A stretch of DNA of 64,000 bases from an uncultured Aquimarina sp. (GCA_947496705.1 CANMDW010000022.1:1-64000); one strand, 5' to 3'; numbered from the stretch's first letter, positions 54,392 to 61,768 are shown. Notes: generated by a model not told the origin, from the letters alone. Translations and numbers: made by a program.

Positions 54392-56803
54392 ATGAAAATT
54401 TATTTTACCTGCCTATTCTTACTCATCAATTATTGTATTAGTGCTCAGTTTTTAGAAAAACAGAAAAACCTTACCTCTTATGATGGTTATTTTAATTTCC
54501 ATTATAATGAAGAAAAAGACGAAATTTATCTGGAAGTTGCTACACTGGATACCGAGTTTTTATATGTGCATTCTCTGGCTACAGGATTGGGATCTAATGA
54601 TATAGGATTGGATAGAGGTCAGATCGGAGACGGGGTGGTAGTAAAATTTCAAAAAGCAGGGAACAAATTATTACTTGTACAGCCCAATCAGCGATATCGT
54701 GCTATAACAGATAATGAGCTTGAAAAAAAGAGTGTAGGGCAGGCCTTTGCCAAATCGGTATTGTTTGGATTTCCTATTAAAGAAGAAAAATCCGGTACAT
54801 ATATTATAGATATAACCCCATTTCTTATGCAGGATACACATGGTGTTATTGATCGGTTAAAGTTTCAAAAAGAAGGTACTTATAGTGTTGATAAAACAAG
54901 AAGTGCTTTACATCTAGAAAAAACCAAAGCTTTCCCAAAAAATGTAGAGTTTGAAGCATTGATTACATACAAAGGCTCTGCAAGTGGCGGAAATATCGGA
55001 TCTGTTGCTCCCAATTCAAAGTTTTTGACAATGATTCAACACCATTCGTTTGTAGAACTGCCGGATAATGGGTATAAAAAGCGCGAGTTTGATCCCAGAA
55101 GCGGGGCGATATCTATTTCTTATATGGATTATGCTACGCCGGTTCAAGAAGCTATTACCAAGCGCTATATCATTCGACATCGGTTAGAAAAAAAAGATCC
55201 GGATCAGGCGATGAGCGAGGCCAAAGAACCTATTGTTTATTATTTGGATCCCGGAACTCCCGAACCAGTGAGATCTGCACTTTTGGATGGAGCAACATGG
55301 TGGAATGATGCTTATGAGTCGATTGGGTTTAAGAATGCATTTCAGGTAAAGATGTTACCCGCAGATGCCGATCCCATGGATCTGCGGTACAATTTAATAC
55401 AATGGGTGCATCGCTCTACACGGGGTTGGAGTTACGGTGCAAGTGTGGTGGATCCCAGAACAGGAGAAATTTTGAAAGGTCATGTGAGTCTGGGCAGTTT
55501 GCGTATACGACAGGACTTTTTGATTGCGCAAGCTTTGATAAATCAACCTTTCAAAGATAGGGATGACAACTATCAACCCATGTTGGATATGGCACTGGCT
55601 CGTATTCGTCAACTATCGGCTCATGAAGTAGGGCATACCATCGGTTTTGTTCACAATTTTGCTGCAAGTACCAAAGGGAGAGCATCGGTAATGGATTACC
55701 CTCATCCTACTGTGACTCTTAAAGATGGCCAAATAGATGTGTCTAATGCATATGATACCAAAATTGGAGTATGGGATAAAGTGACCGTTGCCTATAGTTA
55801 TTCTGAATTCAAAAAAGGAACTGATGAAAAGGAAGCACTCAACAAAATTTTAGACGATGCATATCAGTCAGGTCTGCGTTTTATTTCTGATAGCGATGCC
55901 AGGCCACAAGGTGGAGCGCATGAACTGGCACATTTATGGGATAATGGTAAAAGTGCTTCAGAAGAACTGGAAAATGTATTAAAAGTGAGAGAAGTCGCTA
56001 TACGCAATTTTTCGGCAGATAATATTAGGAGTAATGAATCCTATTCAATTTTGGAAGATGTTTTTGTACCGCTTTACTTTTTTCACAGATATCAGACCGA
56101 AGCAGCGGTTAAGCTTATTGCAGGATTAGATTATAATTATGCAGTAAAAGGAGACGGGCAAACAATTGTTGAATCGGTAGCTTCTAAAAAACAAAAAGAG
56201 GCACTTCGACAAGTTTTAAAAACCTTATCTCCCGAAATTCTTGCAATCCCTGAAGATAAATTAAAATTATTTCCGCCCAGAGCCTTTGGATATAATAGAA
56301 CAAGAGAATCTTTTACAGGAAAAACCGGAGTTGGTTTTGATGCCCTTAGTGTCGCGGCTACCGCAAGCGATATGAGTTTATCTCTTTTGCTGCATCCAGA
56401 GAGAACCTCGAGATTGGTGCAACAAAAAAGCCTGGATCAAAAACAATTGGGACTATTGGAAACACTGGATGAATTGATAAAGCTTTCTTTTATGACAAAA
56501 TCTAAAGATCGTTATTCCAAAGAAATTCAGCATACGGTGAGAGCCAATGTTTTAAAACACCTTATGAACCTTAGCAGTGATACACGAGCGTATCCTCAGG
56601 TTAATGCAATAGCTTACGGTAAGATTGTGGATTTGAAATCGTTACTGAAAAGCAAAACCGATGATGCTGCAGATACAATGTATAATGAGTATTATCTCAA
56701 TCAAATTAATAGGTTTTTAGAAAAACCCTCAACATTTAAAGCATTACCTTCTCCAAAAATTCCGGATGGTTCTCCTATAGGAAGTTTTAGATGTGGATTT
56801 TAA
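54392..56803 (+). CDS. secreted zinc-dependent metalloprotease (DUF5117/DUF4953 type)
   Basis: 803 residues from ATG 54392, which starts the signal peptide (MKIYFTCLFLLINYCISAQ); the frame from 54356 adds 12 residues. An N-terminal DUF5117-like domain (LATLDTEFLYVHSLATGLGS region) is followed by the catalytic domain with HEVGHTIGFVHNF at about residue 411 and a C-terminal helical part. Typical of Bacteroidota periplasmic metalloproteases. It is just upstream of the peptide locus but has no shared operator, so I take it as unrelated. Confidence 0.9.
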   Translation: MKIYFTCLFLLINYCISAQFLEKQKNLTSYDGYFNFHYNEEKDEIYLEVATLDTEFLYVHSLATGLGSNDIGLDRGQIGDGVVVKFQKAGNKLLLVQPNQRYRAITDNELEKKSVGQAFAKSVLFGFPIKEEKSGTYIIDITPFLMQDTHGVIDRLKFQKEGTYSVDKTRSALHLEKTKAFPKNVEFEALITYKGSASGGNIGSVAPNSKFLTMIQHHSFVELPDNGYKKREFDPRSGAISISYMDYATPVQEAITKRYIIRHRLEKKDPDQAMSEAKEPIVYYLDPGTPEPVRSALLDGATWWNDAYESIGFKNAFQVKMLPADADPMDLRYNLIQWVHRSTRGWSYGASVVDPRTGEILKGHVSLGSLRIRQDFLIAQALINQPFKDRDDNYQPMLDMALARIRQLSAHEVGHTIGFVHNFAASTKGRASVMDYPHPTVTLKDGQIDVSNAYDTKIGVWDKVTVAYSYSEFKKGTDEKEALNKILDDAYQSGLRFISDSDARPQGGAHELAHLWDNGKSASEELENVLKVREVAIRNFSADNIRSNESYSILEDVFVPLYFFHRYQTEAAVKLIAGLDYNYAVKGDGQTIVESVASKKQKEALRQVLKTLSPEILAIPEDKLKLFPPRAFGYNRTRESFTGKTGVGFDALSVAATASDMSLSLLLHPERTSRLVQQKSLDQKQLGLLETLDELIKLSFMTKSKDRYSKEIQHTVRANVLKHLMNLSSDTRAYPQVNAIAYGKIVDLKSLLKSKTDDAADTMYNEYYLNQINRFLEKPSTFKALPSPKIPDGSPIGSFRCGF

Positions 56804-56832
56804 TTATGAAGTGATTTAAATTTTTTAAAATT

Positions 56833-56913
56833 TCCTATTCTTGCACAATGGTCTAAATTCTGGAATTCTAGTATAGATAATTTGTGATATATCGATGTTG
56901 CTATCTATATTTA
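56833..56913 (+). promoter_or_regulatory. lanC promoter with degenerate two-part operator
   Basis: Second half CTAAATTCTGGAATTC (56853-56868) matches the operator of the precursor genes; the first half (56833-56848, ATTCTTGCA) has one change in the palindrome. The -33 TTG is at 56882-56884, exactly 13 bp after the operator, and the -7 box TATATTTA (7 of 8) at 56906-56913 after 21 bp. Confidence 0.65.
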
Positions 56914-56947
56914 TGGCATAGATCTGTATATAAATAAAGGGAAACTT

Positions 56948-58165
56948 ATGAATATCGAAGAACAGCTTAAGGATAAACTAAAGGAGATAAGTGAAGTTTT
57001 AGACGCTAAAACCAATGAAAATGATGAGGTGGGGGTTTTGTCTGGTGTCTCTGGAGTTTCATTGTTTCAGTTTTATTATTCAAAATTTTTGGATGAAGAC
57101 ATTCATGCAGACAAAGGTGCAGAGACAATTACCAGGGCTGTTGAGATGATCAACAACGGGTTTTCGTATCCTACTTTTTGCACCGGTATCGCCGGAGCTT
57201 GTTGGGTACTGGAAGTTTTAAAAGAAGAAGAGTTTATAGAGCTAGATGAGGATATTCTTTCTTCAGATCTGGATGCTTATTTATTAACTGCTATGAGGGA
57301 AGATATTAAGAAGGAGAATTATGATTTTCTGCATGGCGCGATGGGATATGGGTATTACTTTTTGAAGCGATATCAAAATACTACCACACAAAAATCAAAA
57401 GATATCTATAAAAAACATATTGAAGAACTCATACAATCGCTTCAACAATCCTCAAAAGAAAACGATTACGGTGTATGGTGGGATTCGGTATTGAGAAAAG
57501 AAGAGGGATTGGTAGGGTGTAACTTAAGCTTATCTCATGGGATCTCGAGTACTATTAATTTTTTGTCCAGGTTGGCTGCCTATGATGATTTTCGCGAGCA
57601 GGTAAACATCTTAATACAACCGACAGTAAAATATCTATTGCATTGCAAAAACAAAGATGTTTCACTTACTTCTCGTTTTCCCAACTGGATTCTTGAAGAA
57701 ACTCCTGCAGATGGCAATTCCAGATTGGCGTGGTGTTATGGTGATTTGGGTGTGGGAATATCATTGTTAAGGGCGGCTGAAGTTTTAAAAGATAATGCTT
57801 TATTTGAAGAAGCATTGGAGGTTCTTATATATTCCACAGAGCGTAAAGATCTCACCGAGGCAGGTATTGCTGATGCCGGAATATGCCACGGCGCCTTTGG
57901 GGTAATGCATATCTACAATTATTTGTACAGGAAAACAGAAAAAACTCAATTTAAAGAAGCTGCCGATTTTTGGGCGGAAAAAGCACTTCAATTTGGAAAC
58001 CATAAAAATGGATATGCTGGATATATGGTTTGGAGAGGAGCGGAAGAAGAAAAGTGGAGACCCGAGGTTAGTCTGCTCGAAGGCATTACCGGAATCGGAT
58101 TATCGATTATATCATATTTAGCCCCCTTTGAAACCAAATGGGATGAGTGCTTGTTGATCGGGTAA
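56948..58165 (+). CDS. LanC-type lanthionine cyclase
   Basis: 405 residues, the length of a stand-alone class I LanC. The enzyme joins Cys thiols to dehydrated Ser/Thr in a precursor peptide, making thioether rings, with a zinc ion. All ligands and catalytic positions are intact: His in LSHGISS, Cys in WCYGDLGVG, and Cys-His in ICHGAFG. The seven GxxG-like helical repeats are visible. It is the first gene of the peptide locus and has the shared operator. No LanB dehydratase or LanM is in the window, so partner enzymes must be beyond the window or elsewhere. Confidence 0.92.
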   Translation: MNIEEQLKDKLKEISEVLDAKTNENDEVGVLSGVSGVSLFQFYYSKFLDEDIHADKGAETITRAVEMINNGFSYPTFCTGIAGACWVLEVLKEEEFIELDEDILSSDLDAYLLTAMREDIKKENYDFLHGAMGYGYYFLKRYQNTTTQKSKDIYKKHIEELIQSLQQSSKENDYGVWWDSVLRKEEGLVGCNLSLSHGISSTINFLSRLAAYDDFREQVNILIQPTVKYLLHCKNKDVSLTSRFPNWILEETPADGNSRLAWCYGDLGVGISLLRAAEVLKDNALFEEALEVLIYSTERKDLTEAGIADAGICHGAFGVMHIYNYLYRKTEKTQFKEAADFWAEKALQFGNHKNGYAGYMVWRGAEEEKWRPEVSLLEGITGIGLSIISYLAPFETKWDECLLIG

Positions 58166-58249
58166 TAGCATCATTCAAGAAGACATCTTTCTATATTACT
58201 TCCATACAAATTTGAAGGATAGATCTCCATAAACTGTATCAAACAAAAA

Positions 58250-58329
58250 CGAAATTCGGGAAAAACGTTCGAAATTCCGGAATCCTTGATGTCTTCTGTT
58301 GTAAGTTTTTTTATACTCAATTATGTTTG
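58250..58329 (+). promoter_or_regulatory. shared operator and promoter, unit 1
   Basis: Operator 58250-58285: two CGAAATTCnGGGA-like halves with TTCGGGAA and TTCCGGAA palindromes 20 bp apart. -33 TTG at 58299-58301, 13 bp downstream; -7 box TATGTTTG at 58322-58329 after a 20-bp spacer. Confidence 0.8.
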
Positions 58330-58377
58330 TGCTGTTGATATAAATAAAGATTCCTTTCACCCAAAAAACCAAAAGCC

Positions 58378-58560
58378 ATGAACAAAAAAAAGAAATTGAG
58401 CTTTCAGAAAATAGACATCGCAAAATTGAATATTATTCGAGGAGGTAACTTTACGACTACAGTAGTAACTATTGGTTGTGGTTTTAATACCGAAGGATTG
58501 CAATGTTTATATTCTCAAACTCCTATGAGTTGCCAGGTTTGTGTTGAGGCAGAAAAATAA
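58378..58560 (+). CDS. lanthipeptide-like precursor 1, GG leader, four Cys
   Basis: 60 residues. Basic leader (MNKKKKLSFQKIDIAKLNII) ends RGG at residue 23; this is the leader type of Bacteroidota class I lanthipeptides (pinensin-like). The core has the cysteine pattern C-x8-C-x8-C-x2-C and several Thr/Ser (TTTVVT) as possible dehydration sites; the third Cys follows Ser. The C39 exporter at 63020 would cut after GG. It has its own promoter and a terminator at 58640, so it is a single-gene unit. Confidence 0.85.
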   Translation: MNKKKKLSFQKIDIAKLNIIRGGNFTTTVVTIGCGFNTEGLQCLYSQTPMSCQVCVEAEK

Positions 58561-58639
58561 TAAAAGCAAGGTTGGTAGTTCTCGATACTTTTTTATATAA
58601 GAAAGTTGATTAGTGAGTGTAATAAAGAGAATTGCTGTT

Positions 58640-58675
58640 AAATCGCCTAAAAATGATTTTTAGGCGATTTTTTTT
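58640..58675 (+). terminator. rho-independent terminator of precursor 1
   Basis: AAATCGCCTAAAAAT pairs with ATTTTTAGGCGATTT and is followed by T. It isolates unit 1 from unit 2. Confidence 0.9.
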
Positions 58676-58688
58676 GTGACAAATTGAT

Positions 58689-58768
58689 CGAAATTCGAGA
58701 AAAACGTTCGAAATTCCCGAATCCTCAATACGACCTTTTGTTGTTGCTGCATAACCCTTCTAAGTTTG
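58689..58768 (+). promoter_or_regulatory. shared operator and promoter, unit 2
   Basis: Operator 58689-58724 (TTCGAGAA and TTCCCGAA, 20 bp apart), -33 TTG at 58738-58740 (13 bp gap), -7 box TAAGTTTG at 58761-58768 (20-bp spacer). It drives precursors 2 and 3. Confidence 0.8.
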
Positions 58769-58815
58769 TTGATATCAAAGCGCTACTTCAATATGTTTCA
58801 TCAAAACTTAGAATT

Positions 58816-59013
58816 ATGAAAAGTAAAAAGAAATTGAATTTAAAGAAGATGGAGATTGCCCAATTAAAAAACATAACCGGAGGGCGATATGGTTTACCCA
58901 TCCCGATTCCACATCGTACCAATCCTGTTATTTGTGATGTGGAGAAAAAGACCTTAGAAATCAATTGTACCATGCCAACGATCAGATATAGTTGTTTAGT
59001 GTGCAACGAATAA
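58816..59013 (+). CDS. lanthipeptide-like precursor 2, GG leader, four Cys
   Basis: 65 residues from ATG 58816 (the frame open from 58684 has no signal for an earlier start and the leader begins here). Leader MKSKKKLNLKKMEIAQLKNI, cut site TGG. Core cysteine pattern C-x10-C-x8-C-x2-C, with Ser before the third Cys and Pro-rich start (LPIPIPH). Co-transcribed with precursor 3, 13 bp downstream. Confidence 0.85.
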   Translation: MKSKKKLNLKKMEIAQLKNITGGRYGLPIPIPHRTNPVICDVEKKTLEINCTMPTIRYSCLVCNE

Positions 59014-59026
59014 AAAAAGAGAAATC

Positions 59027-59245
59027 ATGAAAAATAAAAAGAAGAAACTGAGTCTAAAGAAAATGGAAATTACGCAGTTAAATACTATTAACGGAGGCCT
59101 GAACGGTCCATTTCCGAGAACAGGGCCAGATATAAGAACGCATGAAAAGTTTGGCTGCGGTGTACAAACCCAATTAATGGATTGCAGACGTACTTTGGGG
59201 CAATTAACCTGCGAGCCCCTTTGCATGATCACTACCTTAGAATAA
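59027..59245 (+). CDS. lanthipeptide-like precursor 3, GG leader, four Cys
   Basis: 72 residues. Leader MKNKKKKLSLKKMEITQLNT, cut site NGG. Core pattern C-x8-C-x8-C-x3-C with Thr before the third Cys; Gly before the first Cys as in 1 and 4. Second gene of unit 2. Confidence 0.85.
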   Translation: MKNKKKKLSLKKMEITQLNTINGGLNGPFPRTGPDIRTHEKFGCGVQTQLMDCRRTLGQLTCEPLCMITTLE

Positions 59246-59313
59246 GAGAGTATGTATAATTTTGTCTTTATTTTTTCCTATTTGGGCAGAAATAAGAGAG
59301 GAAATAACACCTT

Positions 59314-59321
59314 TATGTTTG
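59314..59321 (+). promoter_or_regulatory. -7 box of precursor 4, without the shared operator
   Basis: TATGTTTG matches the -7 consensus and is followed by the GCGCTT stretch found in the leaders of units 2, 5 and 6, but no operator or -33 TTG sits at the expected distance. Precursor 4 may depend on read-through from unit 2 or be weakly expressed. Confidence 0.45.
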
Positions 59322-59369
59322 TAACTGTCAAGGCGCTTCAAAGTATTGTTTCACTTAAAATTAAGAATC

Positions 59370-59564
59370 ATGAAAATTAAAAAGAAATTGTATTTAAAAA
59401 AAATGAGCATTACCCAACTAGATGCTATTAAAGGAGGGAATTGGGACTGGCCTATAAGAGATCACGATCTTCCAACAGCCGATCCCGATGGATGTGGAAA
59501 CGGCACGCAGGGATTAGCGTGTCAGTATTCGGCATCACCTACCAGTTGTGTGTATTGTGTTTAA
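59370..59564 (+). CDS. lanthipeptide-like precursor 4, GG leader, four Cys
   Basis: 64 residues from ATG 59370. Leader MKIKKKLYLKKMSITQLDAI, cut site KGG. Core C-x8-C-x8-C-x2-C with GCG at the first and Ser before the third Cys, closest to precursor 1. A TTG-started longer frame from 59346 is rejected because the leader is complete without it. The terminator at 59815 follows. 59565-59814 shows no gene. Confidence 0.85.
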   Translation: MKIKKKLYLKKMSITQLDAIKGGNWDWPIRDHDLPTADPDGCGNGTQGLACQYSASPTSCVYCV

Positions 59565-59814
59565 CCCGGATTATGTATTAGAAAATTTATTCCGTGCTGA
59601 AACTACTTCAAAATATATCGTTTCACTACACTTTTAAGTTTCACCATAACGGTGCTATGCTAAAACTTATAAAATGTCATATTTTATCGTACTTCCAGCA
59701 CTCATTGCGAAGTTCCAATACATAATTCGGGTTTAAAATTGAAGATAAAAAATGTAGTGTAGCACATACTTTTTATTAGTGTTAAGACTATACACAGAAT
59801 TCACGTATATGCAG

Positions 59815-59848
59815 ACCATCTGAAAATTTATTTTCAGATGGTTTTTTT
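59815..59848 (+). terminator. rho-independent terminator of precursor 4
   Basis: ACCATCTGAAAAT pairs with ATTTTCAGATGGT and is followed by seven T. Confidence 0.9.
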
Positions 59849-59881
59849 AGTTTCAGATGCTATGACAGGATGTAAATAACT

Positions 59882-59962
59882 CTAGATTCCGGAAAAACGC
59901 TCGAAATTCTGGAATCCCCGATACCACCCTTTGCAATTTACTCCTTTGAGCGATTATGTTTG
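59882..59962 (+). promoter_or_regulatory. shared operator and promoter, unit 5
   Basis: Operator 59882-59917 (TTCCGGAA and TTCTGGAA, 20 bp apart), -33 TTG at 59931-59933 (13 bp gap), -7 box TATGTTTG at 59955-59962 (21-bp spacer). It drives the two glycine-zipper peptides and the NTF2-like gene. Confidence 0.8.
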
Positions 59963-60015
59963 TTGTATTCGAGCGCTTTGATAAAAATTATGTTTAACAA
60001 TTAAAATTTACAAAA

Positions 60016-60249
60016 ATGAGAGATTTAACAGTAAATGAAACTGCGTATGTATCTGCTGGCGAAGGCGCAAGTGAAGGTACAAATCACAATGCTATCATAG
60101 GTGGCGGTTTGGCAGGCGGTCTTGCCGGTGCTGCGGTAGGAGCTAAAGTTGGTGCTGCCGTAGGCGGACCTGCAGGAGCAGCTATTGGTGCCGCATTGGG
60201 TGCCGGTATTGGAGTTCTTGGTGGAATGCTTGCCGGTTCTCAAAGCTAA
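60016..60249 (+). CDS. glycine-zipper bacteriocin-like peptide A, microcin-type leader
   Basis: 77 residues. Leader MRDLTVNETAYVSAG has the microcin V-type pattern (MR-x-L-x3-E-x3-V-S-A/G-G), Val at -4, Glu at -8, Leu at -12. The core is almost only Gly, Ala, Val, Ile, with many GxxxG steps (GLAGGLAGAAVGAKVG), like two-peptide class IIb bacteriocins that insert in membranes as helix pairs. No Cys. Followed by the similar peptide B after 26 bp. Confidence 0.85.
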   Translation: MRDLTVNETAYVSAGEGASEGTNHNAIIGGGLAGGLAGAAVGAKVGAAVGGPAGAAIGAALGAGIGVLGGMLAGSQS

Positions 60250-60275
60250 TTTATAAACTTTTAAAATTTTTAAAA

Positions 60276-60494
60276 ATGAGAGATCTAACAAAAGATGAAT
60301 TGAACTATGTATCTGCAGGAAATGATGCTGCCGTTGTAGGAGGAGTTATTGGAGGAGCCATTGCCGGAGCAGCAGCAGGATCCAAAGTAGGAGCAGCCGT
60401 AGGTACTGCCGGTTCTCCTGTTGGGACCGTTGTAGGGGCCATTGCAGGAGGAATCATAGGGGCTATCGCCGGAGGGTTTCTTGCCGCTAGCTAG
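60276..60494 (+). CDS. glycine-zipper bacteriocin-like peptide B, microcin-type leader
   Basis: 72 residues. Leader MRDLTKDELNYVSAG, cut after AG as in peptide A. The core GGVIGGAIAGAAAGSKVGAA is again a chain of GxxxG steps, diverged from A, so A and B could be the two halves of one pore-forming pair (inference). The upstream non-coding sequence resembles that of A, pointing to duplication. Followed by the hairpin at 60509. Confidence 0.85.
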   Translation: MRDLTKDELNYVSAGNDAAVVGGVIGGAIAGAAAGSKVGAAVGTAGSPVGTVVGAIAGGIIGAIAGGFLAAS

Positions 60495-60508
60495 CTAATT
60501 AATTTAAA

Positions 60509-60544
60509 CTACCCGGGATAATATGCCTGTATCGTCCTGGGTAG
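60509..60544 (+). terminator. hairpin between peptide pair and NTF2-like gene
   Basis: CTACCCGGGA pairs with TCCTGGGTAG (one wobble) around a 16-base loop. It lacks a T run, so it is more likely a partial terminator or mRNA stabiliser that lets the peptides be made in excess over the next gene. Confidence 0.5.
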
Positions 60545-60560
60545 TAAAAACGTATAAAAA

Positions 60561-60908
60561 ATGGAAAACACTATCAATACACTTTTTAAGAACTTGTCTA
60601 CGGCATATCAAATGCAAAACATGGAGGTGATAAATAGTCTTCATCATCCTGAAAACCAAACATTTGCATCGAGTAAAGATCAATTAAAGACAATTCTTCT
60701 AGCGTATAAGCTCGAAACCGAATATTCTGATATTGAGATTTTACAGCAAGATAATGATGTTGCTGTATTGAGACTTTTACAAATCACAAAGAAAATCGAC
60801 GGACCAGAATTCAAAGATAATGTTATGGATATGGTGCTGGTGCTAAAAACAGACAATCAGCAATATAAAATATTATCTGCCGCACCGATTATGACCAGTT
60901 TTATATAA
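60561..60908 (+). CDS. NTF2-like small protein, possible immunity factor
   Basis: 115 residues, no signal or membrane segment. N-terminal helices (TLFKNLSTAYQMQNMEVINSL) then four or five long strands (VAVLRLLQITKKIDG, VMDMVLVLKTDNQQYKILSA) fit a cone-like NTF2/SnoaL fold (inference). The position directly after the two peptides, in the same unit, is where an immunity gene is expected, although known class IIb immunity proteins are membrane proteins. Function unproven. Confidence 0.65.
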   Translation: MENTINTLFKNLSTAYQMQNMEVINSLHHPENQTFASSKDQLKTILLAYKLETEYSDIEILQQDNDVAVLRLLQITKKIDGPEFKDNVMDMVLVLKTDNQQYKILSAAPIMTSFI

Positions 60909-60982
60909 TCAAATTTATCAATGTTCAAAAGTTAAGTGCACCAGGGTACTTCAAAAACTTTATGTGAAGGAATAAACAAAAT

Positions 60983-61063
60983 CGAAATTCTGGAAAAACG
61001 CTCGAAATTCTGGAATCCCCAATAGCATGACTTGCAAACGACCTCTTTGTAAGCCTAAGTTTG
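60983..61063 (+). promoter_or_regulatory. shared operator and promoter, unit 6
   Basis: Operator 60983-61018 (TTCTGGAA twice, 20 bp apart), -33 TTG at 61032-61034 (13 bp gap), -7 box TAAGTTTG at 61056-61063 (21-bp spacer). It would drive the two acidic peptides, precursor 5 and the exporter genes. Confidence 0.8.
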
Positions 61064-61122
61064 TTACATCAATGCGCTTTGATAAAATTTATAAAAAAGT
61101 TTAACAATTAAAATTTACAAAA

Positions 61123-61293
61123 ATGAGAGATTTAAAATTTGAAGAAGTACAAGAAGTGAGTGGGGCAGGGTGGCTAGCTGATTTATTTGATGATGCAGCA
61201 TATATCTATGACAATCTTGATGTAGCATCTTTCTATCAGGATGGAATCAATGCATTAACCGACATGATGTGCATTGCAACCGGTAATTGTTAG
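61123..61293 (+). CDS. acidic precursor peptide, microcin-type leader, two Cys
   Basis: 56 residues. Leader MRDLKFEEVQEVSGAG, cut probably after GA or AG. Core GWLADLFDDAAYIYDNLDVA is acidic and amphipathic; the end has two Cys (MCIATGNC, C-x5-C), possibly a disulfide. The 20 bases upstream of the ATG match those of peptide A. Too short for a standard gene caller. Confidence 0.7.
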   Translation: MRDLKFEEVQEVSGAGWLADLFDDAAYIYDNLDVASFYQDGINALTDMMCIATGNC

Positions 61294-61337
61294 AGATTGT
61301 AATAACATAAAAAGTTTAACCATTAAAATTCACAAAA

Positions 61338-61490
61338 ATGAGAAATCTAAAATTAGAAGAAGTATTAGAAGTACATGGTGGCGAGGAGTCGGCTTCTGAA
61401 ACAGTTGCTAGAAATGCCGAAACAGCAGAAAAAATATGTGGAGCTGGTAATGTAAAATCGGTTACTACAGAGGGTTTTGAATGTAAATAA
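61338..61490 (+). CDS. acidic precursor peptide, GG leader, two Cys
   Basis: 50 residues. Leader MRNLKLEEVLEVHGG, a clean double-glycine site. Core EESASETVARNAETAEKICG then a second Cys near the C-terminus (C-x13-C). Ser/Thr-rich, so it could be modified. Same upstream sequence motif (AATTCACAAAAATG) as the other MR-type peptides. Two hairpins follow (61508 and 61549). Confidence 0.68.
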   Translation: MRNLKLEEVLEVHGGEESASETVARNAETAEKICGAGNVKSVTTEGFECK

Positions 61491-61507
61491 TCCCTTCTTA
61501 TAATTAA

Positions 61508-61529
61508 ACAGAGAGGCATGCCTCTCTGT
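61508..61529. repeat. perfect 22-bp palindrome in the exporter operon
   Basis: ACAGAGAGGCATG continues into its own complement (61508-61529). A second hairpin CCCCGA/TCGGGG follows at 61549-61569. Both stand between the last MR-type peptide and precursor 5, without T runs, and may be RNA-processing or attenuation sites. Confidence 0.55.
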
Positions 61530-61594
61530 CTAATTTGATAATGAACTACCCCGAAGCAGCACCTCGGGGAATTCTATAAATTAAATCATAGATT

Positions 61595-61762
61595 ATGAAA
61601 AATAACAAAAAAAAACTGAATCTTAAAAAATGTACCATTTCAAATTTACAGTTAAAAACCATACAAGGAGGATATCATGGCTCCTGTGTGCCAGATTGTA
61701 ACGTCACCCAATCAGAAATGGGATGCTTACCTACTCAGGAAAAAGAGATCCTTGAAAATTAA
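61595..61762 (+). CDS. lanthipeptide-like precursor 5, GG leader, three core Cys
   Basis: 55 residues. Leader MKNNKKKLNLKKCTISNLQL, cut site QGG at residue 26, with an extra Cys inside the leader. Core YHGSCVPDCNVTQSEMGCLP has three Cys (C-x3-C-x8-C), so it departs from the four-Cys pattern. It ends 6 bp before the exporter adaptor gene, so it is co-transcribed with it. Confidence 0.75.
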   Translation: MKNNKKKLNLKKCTISNLQLKTIQGGYHGSCVPDCNVTQSEMGCLPTQEKEILEN

Positions 61763-61768
61763 TACCAG

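Noticed and set aside
54392..56803. Metalloprotease as leader peptidase of the peptide locus
   Set aside because: It has a signal peptide and is a periplasmic type, lacks the shared operator, and the C39 domain of the exporter already explains leader removal.
58196..58423. 75-residue frame on the minus strand
   Set aside because: It covers the operator, promoter and start of precursor 1; no independent evidence.
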